A stretch of DNA of 52,131 nucleotides from Methylococcaceae bacterium (GTDB lineage Bacteria > Pseudomonadota > Gammaproteobacteria > Methylococcales > Methylomonadaceae), in the NCBI GenBank assembly GCA_947505055.1, contig CANNLO010000001.1, positions 1-52,131 on the forward strand, in the 5' to 3' direction. Under the pieces are notes generated by a model. That model ran no database searches. It was not told the origin of the DNA and was given only the letters and a program-made list of their open reading frames with translations. Both the position numbers and the translations under genes were made by a program. Of the stretch, positions 9,496 to 18,315 are shown piece after piece. How positions within the stretch are numbered: position 1 is the stretch's first letter; each line of letters opens with the position of its first letter.

Positions 9496-9908
9496 TCACG
9501 GCGCTGATAGTGTCAAATCAAAAAACTCTGAACCCGCAAAAAAGCCACTGTCATTTTGAGCATGCGAAGGAGAAATATTACGTGCCGCCTCTGAAACCCG
9601 TTGCCGGGTATACGCTAATAACTCGGCAATATTTATCCGCTTATCACCATTACCGCCCAACTCCTGATCCGCTTTCCCATTAAGTCCGTCCAACAAAACA
9701 GCCGTAACAACCCCGTGACCCTTGATACCATCCAGGGCTTCCTAGTCATTACTGGTCCCGGCCAACACAAAACGCCCGGTATTTTGGGCCAACGACCCCG
9801 TCCTGGCCGTTGCTGGTTAGCATTCTGCAAGACACTACCCAACACTGCAAAAGCACCGGAATTACAGGAATCAATCAACTCAGTCTTCCCCAGTTTTTCC
9901 GCATTCAA
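9496..9908 (-). pseudogene. Degraded caspase-family (peptidase C14) gene fragment
   Basis: Read on the minus strand, one frame gives KTELIDSCNSGAFAVLGSV, resembling the catalytic-Cys region of bacterial caspase-like proteins. A second frame then gives TGSLAQNTGRFVLAGTSND, a TAG stop, and EALDGIKGHGVVTAVLLDGL followed by GNGDKRINIAELLAYTRQRV. The two parts are continuous only after a frameshift near 9775 plus the nonsense codon near 9744. The catalytic His region and N-terminus are absent. It is a remnant, convergent with the phosphatidyltransferase gene, 3 nt apart. The family assignment is from motif memory. Confidence 0.7.
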
Positions 9909-10203
9909 AAAACTCTGGCATTAGGGTCATTAGCTAAAATATTATTAATTGATATCGCTGACGAATGGTTATAATTCTTAATGTTCGGATCGATATTCAA
10001 TGATTTATTTCTATTTGCCACCCCCACAATCCATATTTGTTATTTGCATTCGCTAATTCGTTATAAAATAGCCATCATATAGATATACGCTGTATTAATT
10101 TTCTATAAGATAGCGTACTCCAGAATTACAGTGACTCAGACTTACTCGTTTTTACTGAACAAGTCTGAGCCAACTCAAATCCAATTTCAATCAGCAAGGC
10201 ACT
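9909..10203. other. Intergenic region with an inverted repeat before the hotdog-like gene
   Basis: About 295 AT-rich bases. CTCAGACTT (10135-10143) and AAGTCTGAG (10161-10169) are perfect 9-base inverted arms with a 17-base loop, 34 nt before the ATG at 10204. This could be a leader hairpin or a binding site. Otherwise I see no gene. Confidence 0.45.
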
Positions 10204-11139
10204 ATGGATACCTCAGACAGTTTAGATATTTTCAATCAGATACATATTGATGTTGCACGTAATGCAACAGATGATTTTAATTTATTTCATGATAGAAATA
10301 GATGGCGACGCATTAATCACAATCCGTTCCAAGGTCCTATTGCACTGGGCTTTCAATTAGAATCATTGATTGAACATAAAGTTTTTCTCTATCGCCGTTT
10401 ACATAATGAAAACGTGTTGATCAGAGATAAAAACCTGCATTTCAGTAACTACCAGTTTTCTTTTGTTAACGCCGTAAAACCAGGTCAAGTGGTATCAGTT
10501 GATATAAAACCATCGCAATACAATGAAGATCCGGAGACGATACTTAGCAACAGAATTGCCGTCAAATCAGGCGGAACCTTGGCTTTGCTCGGTTACAAAA
10601 AAGAATCCAAATTTGCCTTGTTTTTACCCAACCCCGATATTCCCCAGTTTGGCGCTCTGAACCAGCATCCGGATCGCTCATTTATCTCAGGTAGCAGTTT
10701 TTTTCTGAAAAGAAAATACATAAGTATCAGTAATGCAAAGAATTTTTTATGCGGCTCTCTGGTTGAACAGGATGCATTTTTTGACCCTTTTAAAAACAAA
10801 GCCATTTTCCCTGAAATATTCCCATGCAGTCTTATATCAAGTGCCTTGCTGGAAAAGGCGGTCATAGAAAAACATGATTTTGAACGTAATCCGCTAGTCT
10901 ATATGTCGCATAAAATCAGTATTGACCGTATCAATCTTGCCCAATTAAAATCTGGAGATGCGCTGTATATTCTTATCAAACAAATCCCACCCGAAGAGCG
11001 AAAAGAAGGTATAGGCCACTCCATCGTTTCTCCCTATCACTACCAGTGTTACGGTCTTATGGAAGACAAAACCATTCTGTACCGGGCACTGATCTCTCTG
11101 GCTCCGCTTGAACAAATACTCAACTCACTCAAACAATAA
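10204..11139 (+). CDS. Hypothetical protein, possible hotdog (MaoC-like) fold
   Basis: A 311-residue soluble protein I do not recognise with certainty. The N-terminal part has DDFNLFHDRNRWRRINHNPF then GPIALGFQLESLIEH (residues 21-56), which recalls the hydratase-type segment of MaoC-like hotdog proteins, where an Asp-x4-His pair precedes a GPI-HG loop. The middle shows features of a second, less conserved half. No signal peptide or membrane segment. It is followed after 3 nt by a YgjP-type metallopeptidase gene and then a fructosamine-kinase-family gene, so the three probably share a transcript. An acyl-thioester substrate is only a guess. Confidence 0.6.
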   Translation: MDTSDSLDIFNQIHIDVARNATDDFNLFHDRNRWRRINHNPFQGPIALGFQLESLIEHKVFLYRRLHNENVLIRDKNLHFSNYQFSFVNAVKPGQVVSVDIKPSQYNEDPETILSNRIAVKSGGTLALLGYKKESKFALFLPNPDIPQFGALNQHPDRSFISGSSFFLKRKYISISNAKNFLCGSLVEQDAFFDPFKNKAIFPEIFPCSLISSALLEKAVIEKHDFERNPLVYMSHKISIDRINLAQLKSGDALYILIKQIPPEERKEGIGHSIVSPYHYQCYGLMEDKTILYRALISLAPLEQILNSLKQ

Positions 11140-11142
11140 GCC

Positions 11143-11646
11143 ATGCCAGAATTAAAATACTTAATCGGCTATTCTGAAAATATCACCGACCAGATACGTC
11201 GGTTGATCAATAGTCAAAAGCTAACCGAGACATTACTCAAAAAATATCCTGTTGCCCATACCATCAAAACCGATAAAGCCCTTTATGCTTATACACTTGA
11301 CCTGAAAAATGCTTTGCTGAAACAATCCCAGCCACTCAGCAAAGTCATTTATGACGATAAGATTAAAGACTTGCATCATGCTTTGGGCTTGCATACCTTT
11401 ATCTCCAGAGTCCAAGGTGGTAAACATAAAGCAAAAAATGAAATCCGGGTGGCCTCTCTTTTTAAAAACGTACCATTACCTTTTTTAAGAATGATAGTCG
11501 TGCATGAACTGGCGCACTTAAAGGAGAAAGAACATAACAAGGCGTTTTATCAACTCTGCTTACACATGGAACCGCAATATCACCAATTCGAGCTGGATAT
11601 GCGGCTATATCTGACTCACCTGGATTTATTCGGCAAACTGTATTAA
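11143..11646 (+). CDS. YgjP-like metallopeptidase domain protein
   Basis: A 167-residue protein with a zincin motif VVHELAHLKEKEHNKAFY near residue 119: HExxH gives two zinc His and the E-H-x-x-F downstream stretch gives the third ligand typical of the DUF45/YgjP (M48-like) family. No signal peptide or transmembrane helix, so it is cytoplasmic. Substrates of this family are not well known. It lies 3 nt after the hotdog-like gene and 3 nt before the fructosamine-kinase gene. Confidence 0.85.
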   Translation: MPELKYLIGYSENITDQIRRLINSQKLTETLLKKYPVAHTIKTDKALYAYTLDLKNALLKQSQPLSKVIYDDKIKDLHHALGLHTFISRVQGGKHKAKNEIRVASLFKNVPLPFLRMIVVHELAHLKEKEHNKAFYQLCLHMEPQYHQFELDMRLYLTHLDLFGKLY

Positions 11647-11649
11647 GTC

Positions 11650-12534
11650 ATGCAGATCAATTGGCAACCGATTATTCAACTTATCGAATCAGTAACCGAC
11701 CAGCCCTTTAATTTTCTTAAAGCTGAAGCAATGCAAGGCGGAGATATTAATCAAGCTTACCGTTTAAAAGCAAAAAACGGGAATTATTTTATCAAGCTGA
11801 ACCGCCCTGAGCGACTCGCGATGTTTGAGGCTGAAGCCGCTGGTTTGATGGCTCTGGAACAAGCTCAGGCCATTCGAACTCCCAAAGTTATTGTTTACGG
11901 CAGCACAATTGACCATGCCTTTTTGGTACTTGAATATATCGCCCTAAAAACTTTAACTCAACACACTGAAGAACTGCTCGGCCAACAGCTTGCAGATCTG
12001 CACCGACAAAAACAGTCTTTTTTTGGCTGGCACCGCGACAACACTATTGGCTCTAGTCCACAACTAAATGGTGAGTACAAAAACTGGCTTATCTTTTGGC
12101 AACAGCAACGTTTGGGACATCAATTATCGTTAGCTGCGAAACATGGCTATAAGGGTCATTTACAAACGCTGGGCGAAAAACTGTGCACAAACTTACAACC
12201 TTTATTTTCCGGCTATCAGCCGCAACCAGCTTTGGTGCATGGCGATTTATGGAGTGGTAATACCGGAATGGATGATCAAGGTAATCCTGTTATTTATGAT
12301 CCCGCCTGCTATTTTGGAGACCGAGAAACTGATCTGGCCATGACTGAATTATTTGGCGGCTTTAGCCCGACGTTTTATGAGGCATATCAAGCAGCTTATC
12401 CCTTGGAATCGGGCTACACATCCCGAAAAGCTCTATACAACCTGTACCATATACTTAATCACCTGAATCTGTTTGGAAAAAGTTATCTACACCAGGCAGA
12501 ATCGATGTTCAGCAAGTTATTAGCTGATTTATAA
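11650..12534 (+). CDS. Fructosamine kinase family protein
   Basis: A 294-residue kinase of the FN3K/YniA family, which phosphorylates ketoamines on glycated amines so that they fall apart (protein deglycation). Seen: the N-terminal GGDINQAYRLKAKNGNYFIKLN lysine region split over residues 27-50, the catalytic loop VHGDLWSGNTG near residue 196, and DPACYFGDRETDLAMTELFGGF beyond it (metal-binding Asp), all characteristic. Length matches the family (about 290). It overlaps no neighbour and lies 3 nt after the metallopeptidase. Confidence 0.92.
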   Translation: MQINWQPIIQLIESVTDQPFNFLKAEAMQGGDINQAYRLKAKNGNYFIKLNRPERLAMFEAEAAGLMALEQAQAIRTPKVIVYGSTIDHAFLVLEYIALKTLTQHTEELLGQQLADLHRQKQSFFGWHRDNTIGSSPQLNGEYKNWLIFWQQQRLGHQLSLAAKHGYKGHLQTLGEKLCTNLQPLFSGYQPQPALVHGDLWSGNTGMDDQGNPVIYDPACYFGDRETDLAMTELFGGFSPTFYEAYQAAYPLESGYTSRKALYNLYHILNHLNLFGKSYLHQAESMFSKLLADL

Positions 12535-12570
12535 AACTATCAATCCAACCTCACTCCATAGACTCCTGTA

Positions 12571-13260
12571 ATGGCTGACACAAAACCTCTAACGATTTCA
12601 AAGCCGAATTTTTTAACTCCAGTCAATCCGGCCATTGAAAGTTATCTGCTCGACCTGGTCCAACAGACCAATCATGACGTTTTGAGCGAAATGGAAGATC
12701 TCGCGTTAAAAAACAACTTCCCAATTGTTGGTCGCTTAGTAGGTGTTTTTCTGGAAACGCAAGCCAAAATGATTAATGCTGAAAAAGTATTTGAATTTGG
12801 CAGTGGCTATGGTTATTCCGCGTATTGGTTTGCAAGGGCAGTAGGCCTAAAAGGTCAGGTAATATGCACTGACGCCGACTTTCTTAATCAACAAAAAGCC
12901 GAGCACTATCTCAAGGCAGCCGGTTTATGGGATAGAGTAGATTTTCGGGCGGGAATGGCACAGGATATTTTTGCTCAGACGGAAGGTTTCTTCGATATCT
13001 GTTACAACGATGTCGATAAAGGCGATTATCCTGCTGTGTGGCTTATGGCTAAAGAACGTATTCGCCCTGGCGGTCTTTATATTGCGGATAATGTGCTTTG
13101 GCGAGGACGGGTAGCCGTCAAAAAACCTGCTGATATTTTTCCTGGCTGGACCGAAGCGATCATGGAACATAATAATCTTATTTTTAATGACCCGGACTTT
13201 GACGCATTTATCAATCCAATTCGAGATGGCGTAATTGTCGCAAGAAAAAAGACAATGTAA
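12571..13260 (+). CDS. O-methyltransferase family 3 (SAM-dependent)
   Basis: A 229-residue class I SAM-dependent methyltransferase related to the catechol/caffeoyl-CoA O-methyltransferase family. Motif I is VFEFGSGYGYSAYWFARA near residue 72, the acidic SAM loop is VICTDAD near residue 95, and the metal-site region shows DICYNDVDKGDYPAVW near residue 147 and GGLYIADNVLWRG near residue 171 (Asp-Asn metal ligands). Substrate unknown. Single gene with its own 36-nt leader. Confidence 0.87.
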   Translation: MADTKPLTISKPNFLTPVNPAIESYLLDLVQQTNHDVLSEMEDLALKNNFPIVGRLVGVFLETQAKMINAEKVFEFGSGYGYSAYWFARAVGLKGQVICTDADFLNQQKAEHYLKAAGLWDRVDFRAGMAQDIFAQTEGFFDICYNDVDKGDYPAVWLMAKERIRPGGLYIADNVLWRGRVAVKKPADIFPGWTEAIMEHNNLIFNDPDFDAFINPIRDGVIVARKKTM

Positions 13261-13328
13261 AAAAAGATACTCCTTCTTATTAAATAGCTTTATGCTAATA
13301 GCTTAATTAACTGACACGAGGATTGACT

Positions 13329-13565
13329 ATGCCCTATACCCAACCAATTGTAGAAGAACTGAATATCCTGGTTCGCTATAACCTGGCCACCACACAAGAA
13401 GGCATCAAGGTTCACAAAACTGCCACACCTGAAACGATTGCAGCTACACATCGTTTGTTCGAGAAAGGCTTAATATCACAAGATGACGGTGGTTATTTGA
13501 CTAATCTCGGCCTTGACACTGCAAAACAAGCTCAAGCGATTCTCGATATTCTCCGACCGATTTAA
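13329..13565 (+). CDS. TIGR02647-family small protein
   Basis: A 78-residue conserved gammaproteobacterial protein recognised by its TIGR02647-like sequence (YTQPIVEELNILVRYNL, then a helix-turn-helix-like LFEKGLISQDDGGYLTNLG). The family is sometimes labelled DNA-binding, without established function. An in-frame TTG lies six bases upstream, but GAGG at 13318-13321 is ideally spaced for the ATG at 13329. It is followed by a strong terminator. Confidence 0.82.
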   Translation: MPYTQPIVEELNILVRYNLATTQEGIKVHKTATPETIAATHRLFEKGLISQDDGGYLTNLGLDTAKQAQAILDILRPI

Positions 13566-13603
13566 GAATATCTTTATGGTTTAATCAAACTGTAAAACAA
13601 TAA

Positions 13604-13636
13604 AAAAAGCTTAACGATTTAATCGTTAAGCTTTTT
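13604..13636. terminator. Perfect palindromic terminator
   Basis: Sixteen-base arms AAAAAGCTTAACGATT and AATCGTTAAGCTTTTT flank a single T at 13620. The structure has an A run on one side and a T run on the other, so it can terminate in both directions. It lies 40 nt after the TIGR02647 gene. Confidence 0.88.
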
Positions 13637-14162
13637 GAATCAAGTAACATGCATGGCACCATACTGACATTTACCGTCTCTTCCACGGGATTGGAAATAA
13701 TCCTTTAATCCCACTCCCAATAAGCCTTCAGGCTAAAATGATTTCCGATCCATACTCTTATTCGTCCTCATGAAGCTAGGCAATCTGCATATTCTGGCCC
13801 AACTTGAACGCTCATTCTGAAAAATCCATTGAGCCTTCTTTTTGTAGTTCTCACCCTATTTTGTAAAATAAAAAGAAAATCATCACTGCACTCTTTAGAG
13901 GGCTGTTTGTCTAAACATTTCCTTGTTATCCTTGGTTTTAAGGGGAATACTCATGATTTTTTCTGTCTTTATAGTCGTTAGCTGACAATCGTTTTAAGTC
14001 GCAAGCCAAGTAATATTCGTCAGTACATTGAACAACAAAGAACGCCTGAATGATTACTTTCGTGACTTGAGTCGCTTACATCCCCGCCCTGAACAGCGGG
14101 GTTTTGCGCTACACATGGATAAATTATCAAGCCATCGGGCTAAAATTATAAGTTCAGAAAAA
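13637..14162. other. Intergenic region, probably with decayed insertion DNA
   Basis: More than 500 bases without an intact gene. Frames are short and broken. The right part (14000-14105) looks like the end of an IS200/IS605-type element and is listed separately. The left part may be decayed coding DNA, but I cannot name it. Confidence 0.45.
14003..14105 (+). mobile_element. Possible remnant of an IS200/IS605-type transposase end
   Basis: A plus-strand frame ending at a TGA near 14052 reads SNIRQYIEQQRTPE, like the C-terminus of Y1-type TnpA proteins. About 30 nt later CCCCGC (14082-14087) and GCGGGG (14096-14101) form a hairpin followed by TTTT, of the kind found at IS200/IS605 right ends. 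The evidence is short, and the match is from memory of the family. Confidence 0.35.
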
Positions 14163-15137
14163 TTAGCGCTGATCAGCCGAAGCATATCTTAAACAACTAT
14201 AAAGAAAAAACTGCATCCCAAAAATAAGATTCGCCATCAACAAATGAATGGGCTGGGCAACCGGTGGCATGCCCAATCGATCAAGACTCACTCCAGCCAA
14301 AATCGCCATAACAACCAAACCGGCCAGCGAAAAACCAATGCGCCGCAACAGACTATTCTTATCGACAGCGCGAATTATTTTCCAGGCCAGCCACAGATTG
14401 GTAAATAAAATAAGCGAAGAAAATGATCTGTGCACATAAAAAATGACCGGAAAATCATCTCGCCAATATTGACGCTCTATATAAGCATGCTCATGTGCAA
14501 TGAAATCCACCGCTTCTCTAACCTGCGTGCCCATGGCGACTTGTAACAGCGTCATCAGCATGGCGACGATTAAAACGCTTTTCACTTTACCGGGAACTGC
14601 CCGAATATCAAATTGGGCAATGACCTCCCGTTGCGATCGCGTAATGGTATAAATCAACAAAGCGACTATAAATAAAGCCAGCAGCATATGCAGAGTGATC
14701 ATCAAGGGCTTGAGATTGCTGGCGACCACCGTCGCCCCAAGCCAGCCCTGAAACCCAACCAGTAGAAACACGCTGACTGCCAGATAAAAAATGGGTTTAT
14801 CTGTTTTACGATAAATACGTGAGGACCAGGCGGTCAGTAAAATCAAAAAACCAATAGTTACGCCGACCAAACGATTGGTATATTCAGTCCAGGTTTTTAC
14901 CGGATTAAACTGGGTGTTCTCATAACCGCGTTCAGCATAAATCTGATGATAATTGGCCGGCAACTGCGCCTCTTCCGTGGGTGGAACCCATTTTCCAAAA
15001 CAGGTCGGCCAATCCGGACAGCCCATACCCGCTCCGGAAGCCCTGACGATGCCACCGACAAGAATCACAAAATAAACAGCAAAAATTGTCAACGTACCTA
15101 ATCGACGAAAACGGGCGGCAGCTTGGTCATTAATCAT
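14163..15137 (-). CDS. ctaA: Heme A synthase (CtaA/COX15 family)
   Basis: A membrane protein that oxidises the C8 methyl of heme O to give heme A for aa3-type cytochrome oxidase. The product is 324 residues with eight hydrophobic segments. Seen: GGIVRASGAGMGCPDWPTC near residue 26 (Gly-rich plus paired Cys), EYTNRLVGVTIG near residue 86 (heme-ligand region with Glu), and HRSFSSLIL plus QPIHLLMANLI in the second half (His ligands). The frame extends upstream over ygfZ, but the ATG at 15137 matches the family start, 37 nt after ygfZ. A heme-copper oxidase of the aa3 type is implied elsewhere in the genome. Confidence 0.93.
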   Translation of the reverse strand: MINDQAAARFRRLGTLTIFAVYFVILVGGIVRASGAGMGCPDWPTCFGKWVPPTEEAQLPANYHQIYAERGYENTQFNPVKTWTEYTNRLVGVTIGFLILLTAWSSRIYRKTDKPIFYLAVSVFLLVGFQGWLGATVVASNLKPLMITLHMLLALFIVALLIYTITRSQREVIAQFDIRAVPGKVKSVLIVAMLMTLLQVAMGTQVREAVDFIAHEHAYIERQYWRDDFPVIFYVHRSFSSLILFTNLWLAWKIIRAVDKNSLLRRIGFSLAGLVVMAILAGVSLDRLGMPPVAQPIHLLMANLIFGMQFFLYSCLRYASADQR

Positions 15138-15174
15138 AGTAATAGGTATGCAGATAAAACTGTTTAAGAGAAAA

Positions 15175-16140
15175 TCAGGATAAAAGGCTAAGTCTATCTT
15201 GCTTGTCATTTTGCAGTCGCAAATTATAGACATTGGATTCAGACACTTGTAAAACAACCAGCATTTTGCTGCCGTTTTCATTACCTTGGGCTGACAAAAC
15301 TTTACCAATATTTTGCTCTGTGCCAGTGCTGGCATCAATAATGCCTGTATTGGGTAAAGGTGCCAACAAAGTATCGCACCCGGCAACAAACATTTCCCTT
15401 TTTATCTTTCCCAGATAATGGGTGCGCGCAACGATTTCCTGCCCGGTATAACAGCCTTTGGTAAAACTGATGCCACCCAATTTGTCCAGATTAAGCATTT
15501 GTGGGATAAACTCTTCCACCGTTGCCTCAGACAACCACGGAATACCGGAAACAATATCGAGATAGCGCCATTGCGAAGAACTTTCCCCTAGAAAGCCCTG
15601 CTTAACTTGTTCCAGCCAAAATGTTTCAGCATTGCCAACAGCGGCGATGATCAGACTGCGATTATTAAGCCGTAGAACAATATTTTCCTGTTGTACGGTA
15701 TATAAAAATTCATCCGCAGGAAGCAATTCTTCGCTTAAACCAATCAGGCATAAGTCATCGGAACTGTTTACCAACGTCACTTTTGACCGCAACACATACA
15801 TTTGTAGTCTTTTTTGAACGGATGCCAATAATTCCAAAGGCAAAATCATCAAGAAAAGCTCGGCTTTTTTTACCAGTATAAACGTGGTAATGACCCGGCC
15901 TTTTGCATTACAAATTGCGCCCAGACTGCTATGAGACTCGCTCAGGTCTTTAACATTGCAGGTTATCTGCCCCTGTAAAAACGTTGCTGCGTCTATGCCG
16001 GAAATCGAAATAATGCCGAGATGGGGAATGGGATAAAGCTTTTTATGATCGTCTGGCTTAGGTATTGAAAAAACAACATCAAGCTCATTTTCAAAAACCG
16101 CATTGTTAGCAAGTAAGAATTCTTTCCAGTTGGCGTTCAT
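15175..16140 (-). CDS. ygfZ: YgfZ/GcvT-family folate-binding protein
   Basis: A 321-residue GcvT-like protein that supports repair or assembly of iron-sulfur enzymes and, in E. coli, tRNA methylthiolation (MiaB). The diagnostic motif GCYTGQEIVARTHYLGK with its conserved Cys is near residue 226; FLQGQITCNVKDL near residue 53 is also typical. The ATG lies at 16140. Followed by ctaA on the same strand with a 37-base gap. Confidence 0.93.
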   Translation of the reverse strand: MNANWKEFLLANNAVFENELDVVFSIPKPDDHKKLYPIPHLGIISISGIDAATFLQGQITCNVKDLSESHSSLGAICNAKGRVITTFILVKKAELFLMILPLELLASVQKRLQMYVLRSKVTLVNSSDDLCLIGLSEELLPADEFLYTVQQENIVLRLNNRSLIIAAVGNAETFWLEQVKQGFLGESSSQWRYLDIVSGIPWLSEATVEEFIPQMLNLDKLGGISFTKGCYTGQEIVARTHYLGKIKREMFVAGCDTLLAPLPNTGIIDASTGTEQNIGKVLSAQGNENGSKMLVVLQVSESNVYNLRLQNDKQDRLSLLS

Positions 16141-16265
16141 CGCATAAATAATATAAATTTAAAGTACGATGATTATAGCGTTATTTAATCCGGGACGAGA
16201 AAACCTGTTTTTACAAGTTATACTTCATGCGTTTAAAGTTTCAAACTTTTAATAAAAAAGCTCGA

Positions 16266-16301
16266 GTAGGTCGGACTGCCACGCTTTTCGGCAACCCGAC
16301 G
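16266..16301. repeat. Dispersed GTAGGTCGG-type palindrome
   Basis: GTCGG (16270-16274) and CCGAC (16296-16300), with inner TGCC/GGCA pairing, form a hairpin inside a GTAGGTCGG...CCCGACG unit, about 30 nt downstream of yceI. On the minus strand CTTTTTTATT follows, so it may also terminate yceI transcripts. The form is that of the short intergenic palindromes scattered in many gammaproteobacteria. Confidence 0.55.
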
Positions 16302-16330
16302 TTTAGCTATGTTTGGCTAAAGGAGCAAAA

Positions 16331-16897
16331 CTATTCTTTAGCCGCTTCAACCGAAATGGTAAGGGTCACATCATCGCCAACATTGGGCGCATATTTACCC
16401 ATATTAAAATCACTGCGTTTCACCATACCGGTAGCATTTGCGCCACAAGCATCCTTTTTCAGCATCGGATGCGGCATACACTGAAACGACGTTAACGTTA
16501 ACGTTAATGGCTTGCTTATCCCTTTCATTGTCAGTTCACCCTCTACTGAAGTGATTTTGTCACCCTCAAAGTTTACTTTACTGGAAATGAATGTAGCCGT
16601 TGGATATTTGGCGGTATCAAGAAAATCAGACGCCTGAATATGTTCATTAAACAATGGAAAACCAGTATCAACGGAGGTAGTAGCGACAACGACATTAACC
16701 GAACCGACTTTAGCTTCACGATCCAGCACAATAGTGCCTGATGTTTTGTCAAAACGGCTTAATTGCGTGGAAAAACCAAAATGGCTGTAAGAAAATCGCG
16801 GATAAGTGTGGCTGCCTTCAATGACATAAGTTTCCGGTTTTGCAGATACAGACGATGACACAGCAAACGCCAGCAATAAAAAAGTAATATGCTTCAT
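16331..16897 (-). CDS. YceI-family periplasmic protein
   Basis: A 188-residue secreted lipocalin-like protein of the YceI family, which binds isoprenoid-type lipids in its barrel. A signal peptide is evident (residues 1-19, ending SSVSA before KPETY). The family patterns IEGSHTYPRFSYSHFGFS and TTSVDTGFPLFNEHIQASDFL, then GELTMKGISKPLTL, are present. Cytochrome b561-linked relatives exist, but none is adjacent here. Its own RBS lies in the short leader before 16897. Confidence 0.92.
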   Translation of the reverse strand: MKHITFLLLAFAVSSSVSAKPETYVIEGSHTYPRFSYSHFGFSTQLSRFDKTSGTIVLDREAKVGSVNVVVATTSVDTGFPLFNEHIQASDFLDTAKYPTATFISSKVNFEGDKITSVEGELTMKGISKPLTLTLTSFQCMPHPMLKKDACGANATGMVKRSDFNMGKYAPNVGDDVTLTISVEAAKE

Positions 16898-16946
16898 GTT
16901 ATTCCTTAAGTTTTAAATTGATAAAAAAATCGAATTGACCTGTACT

Positions 16947-17555
16947 TTATACACTTTGAGTTATTGCTTTAATCTTTGCTTTTGCCTCAGCCAAAGCCGC
17001 TTCCTTGACTCCGTCGCCTTTGTTCATCCCTTCTGCATAAACAAATTCAACGTCATTCATCCCCAGAAAACCCAGAAAATCCCGCACATAACTGGTTTGG
17101 GTATCTAAGGGCGTACCCAAATAATTACCACCTCGCGCCGCAAAAACATAGACTTTTTTGTCTGTTAACAAGCCTTGTGGACCGTTTTCCGTGTATCTAA
17201 AGGTAATCCCGGATCGGGCAATCTGATCAAAATACGCTTTCAGCGTTGATGGAATCCCAAAATTATACATGGGTAAACCGATCACTATAATTTGCGCTTG
17301 CCTGATTTCTTCAATCAGCATCTCAGATACCGCCACATAAGCCTGTTGCTCAGCTGTTCGACTATCGGCGGGCGCCAGAAATGACAAAAAACCTTCAGCA
17401 GTAAGATGCGGAAGGGGATCTTTGGCAAGATCACTCATCAGTAACTGCGCGTCGGGATTACTTTCTTGCCAGACAGCGACAAACTGATCAGCCAATTGGG
17501 TGGACTGACCGCCCGACGAAAAAATGCTTGAATTAAGTTGCAGTAAGCCTTTCAT
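16947..17555 (-). CDS. azoR: FMN-dependent NADH-azoreductase family protein
   Basis: A 202-residue flavodoxin-fold NAD(P)H:quinone/azo oxidoreductase of the AzoR family. Seen: LLQLNSSIFSSGGQSTQLAD (FMN phosphate loop, residues 4-23), GLPMYNFGIPSTLKAYFDQI near residue 88 and ARGGNYLGTPLDTQTSYVRDFLGFLG near residue 140 in two blocks, all AzoR hallmarks. A longer in-frame start adds 13 residues that do not fit the family; the ATG at 17555 has GGGA about 8 nt upstream. In cells it most likely reduces quinones. It diverges from the cobalamin locus. Confidence 0.92.
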   Translation of the reverse strand: MKGLLQLNSSIFSSGGQSTQLADQFVAVWQESNPDAQLLMSDLAKDPLPHLTAEGFLSFLAPADSRTAEQQAYVAVSEMLIEEIRQAQIIVIGLPMYNFGIPSTLKAYFDQIARSGITFRYTENGPQGLLTDKKVYVFAARGGNYLGTPLDTQTSYVRDFLGFLGMNDVEFVYAEGMNKGDGVKEAALAEAKAKIKAITQSV

Positions 17556-17669
17556 AAGATTTCCCAATGGCATTAAAAGAACTCTATTAAACATCTGAAT
17601 TAAATGATATTAAAGTCTAAACTTGCTTGTTGCTTGGTGAGTACATATACTAAGCAAGTAAATTTACTT

Positions 17670-17875
17670 CAGGTATTCATGGACTTTAAGTCCGCAGAAT
17701 TGAAATGGGAAGTAGGTAAGTTTGTTATCAATAACAAATAAAGCCCACGCTGCCCCCGCAACGGTATATAAGTCAAAAGTTTGCAAACGCCACTGTTTAG
17801 CATGTGAAGGCGCAAACCCCGAAAGTTTAAATCATGACTTTCAGCTTATAAGCCCGGAGACCGGCCTGTAGTGAT
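17670..17875 (+). ncRNA. Adenosylcobalamin riboswitch
   Basis: Shows the conserved cobalamin-riboswitch core: GCTGCCCCCGCAACGGTA (17749-17766), a CGCCACTG segment (17788-17795), the purine-rich GTGAAGGCGC region and the terminal GCCCGGAGACCGGCC (17852-17866). It lies 150 nt before cbtB. The segment from 17876 to 18010, including the GGGCGCCC palindrome, would be the expression platform. When adenosylcobalamin binds, expression of the cobalt uptake and cobalamin genes downstream should fall. This accounts for most of the 470-base gap between azoR and cbtB. Confidence 0.9.
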
Positions 17876-18024
17876 AATCAAATTTGTGCGCGGAGGGCGC
17901 CCGGAAGGATTGCTCTGCTTCGCGTCCGTCTTGTCTTTCTCCCCTAACAGATTATTTTCGCTGATTATCTTAGTCACGTTGATTAAGCTGTCAGCTAACC
18001 TGTATTTTTTCCAGGAGAAAGCTA

Positions 18025-18315
18025 ATGCCATCAAATAATGAGCCATTTACTCATAAACTTAGCGGAGCACCGCTAAACAAGAGAAAATCAATATCTTCAT
18101 CGCTTGCTTATCATGATGATTTTGATAAAAATCTTTCCGTTCCTTTATCTAATACCCAATCTAAAGATAAAACGGCACAAGAGCTGATTTTATCGGCAAT
18201 ACTTTGCTGTGTCTTAGGATTAACCCTACTCTATGCCGCCGGTTTTTCTGACATTGGCCCCTTACATAATGCGGCACATGATGGACGTCATTCTGCCAGT
18301 TTTCCGTGCCATTGA
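18025..18315 (+). CDS. cbtB: Cobalt transporter subunit CbtB
   Basis: A 96-residue protein with one membrane helix (about residues 52-72) and a C-terminal His-rich tail (HNAAHDGRHSASFPCH), the form of CbtB, the small partner of CbtA in B12-regulated cobalt uptake. The N-terminus is longer than usual and polar. The start has AGGAGA 7 nt upstream. It is the first gene after the riboswitch and overlaps cbtA by one base. Confidence 0.87.
   Translation: MPSNNEPFTHKLSGAPLNKRKSISSSLAYHDDFDKNLSVPLSNTQSKDKTAQELILSAILCCVLGLTLLYAAGFSDIGPLHNAAHDGRHSASFPCH

Noticed and set aside
9715..9924. Plus-strand 69-codon frame over the caspase remnant
   Set aside because: The family signal is on the minus strand, and the plus frame has no ribosome site.
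17846..18046. Minus-strand 66-codon frame within the riboswitch expression platform
   Set aside because: It overlaps the conserved RNA and the cbtB leader; no coding evidence.
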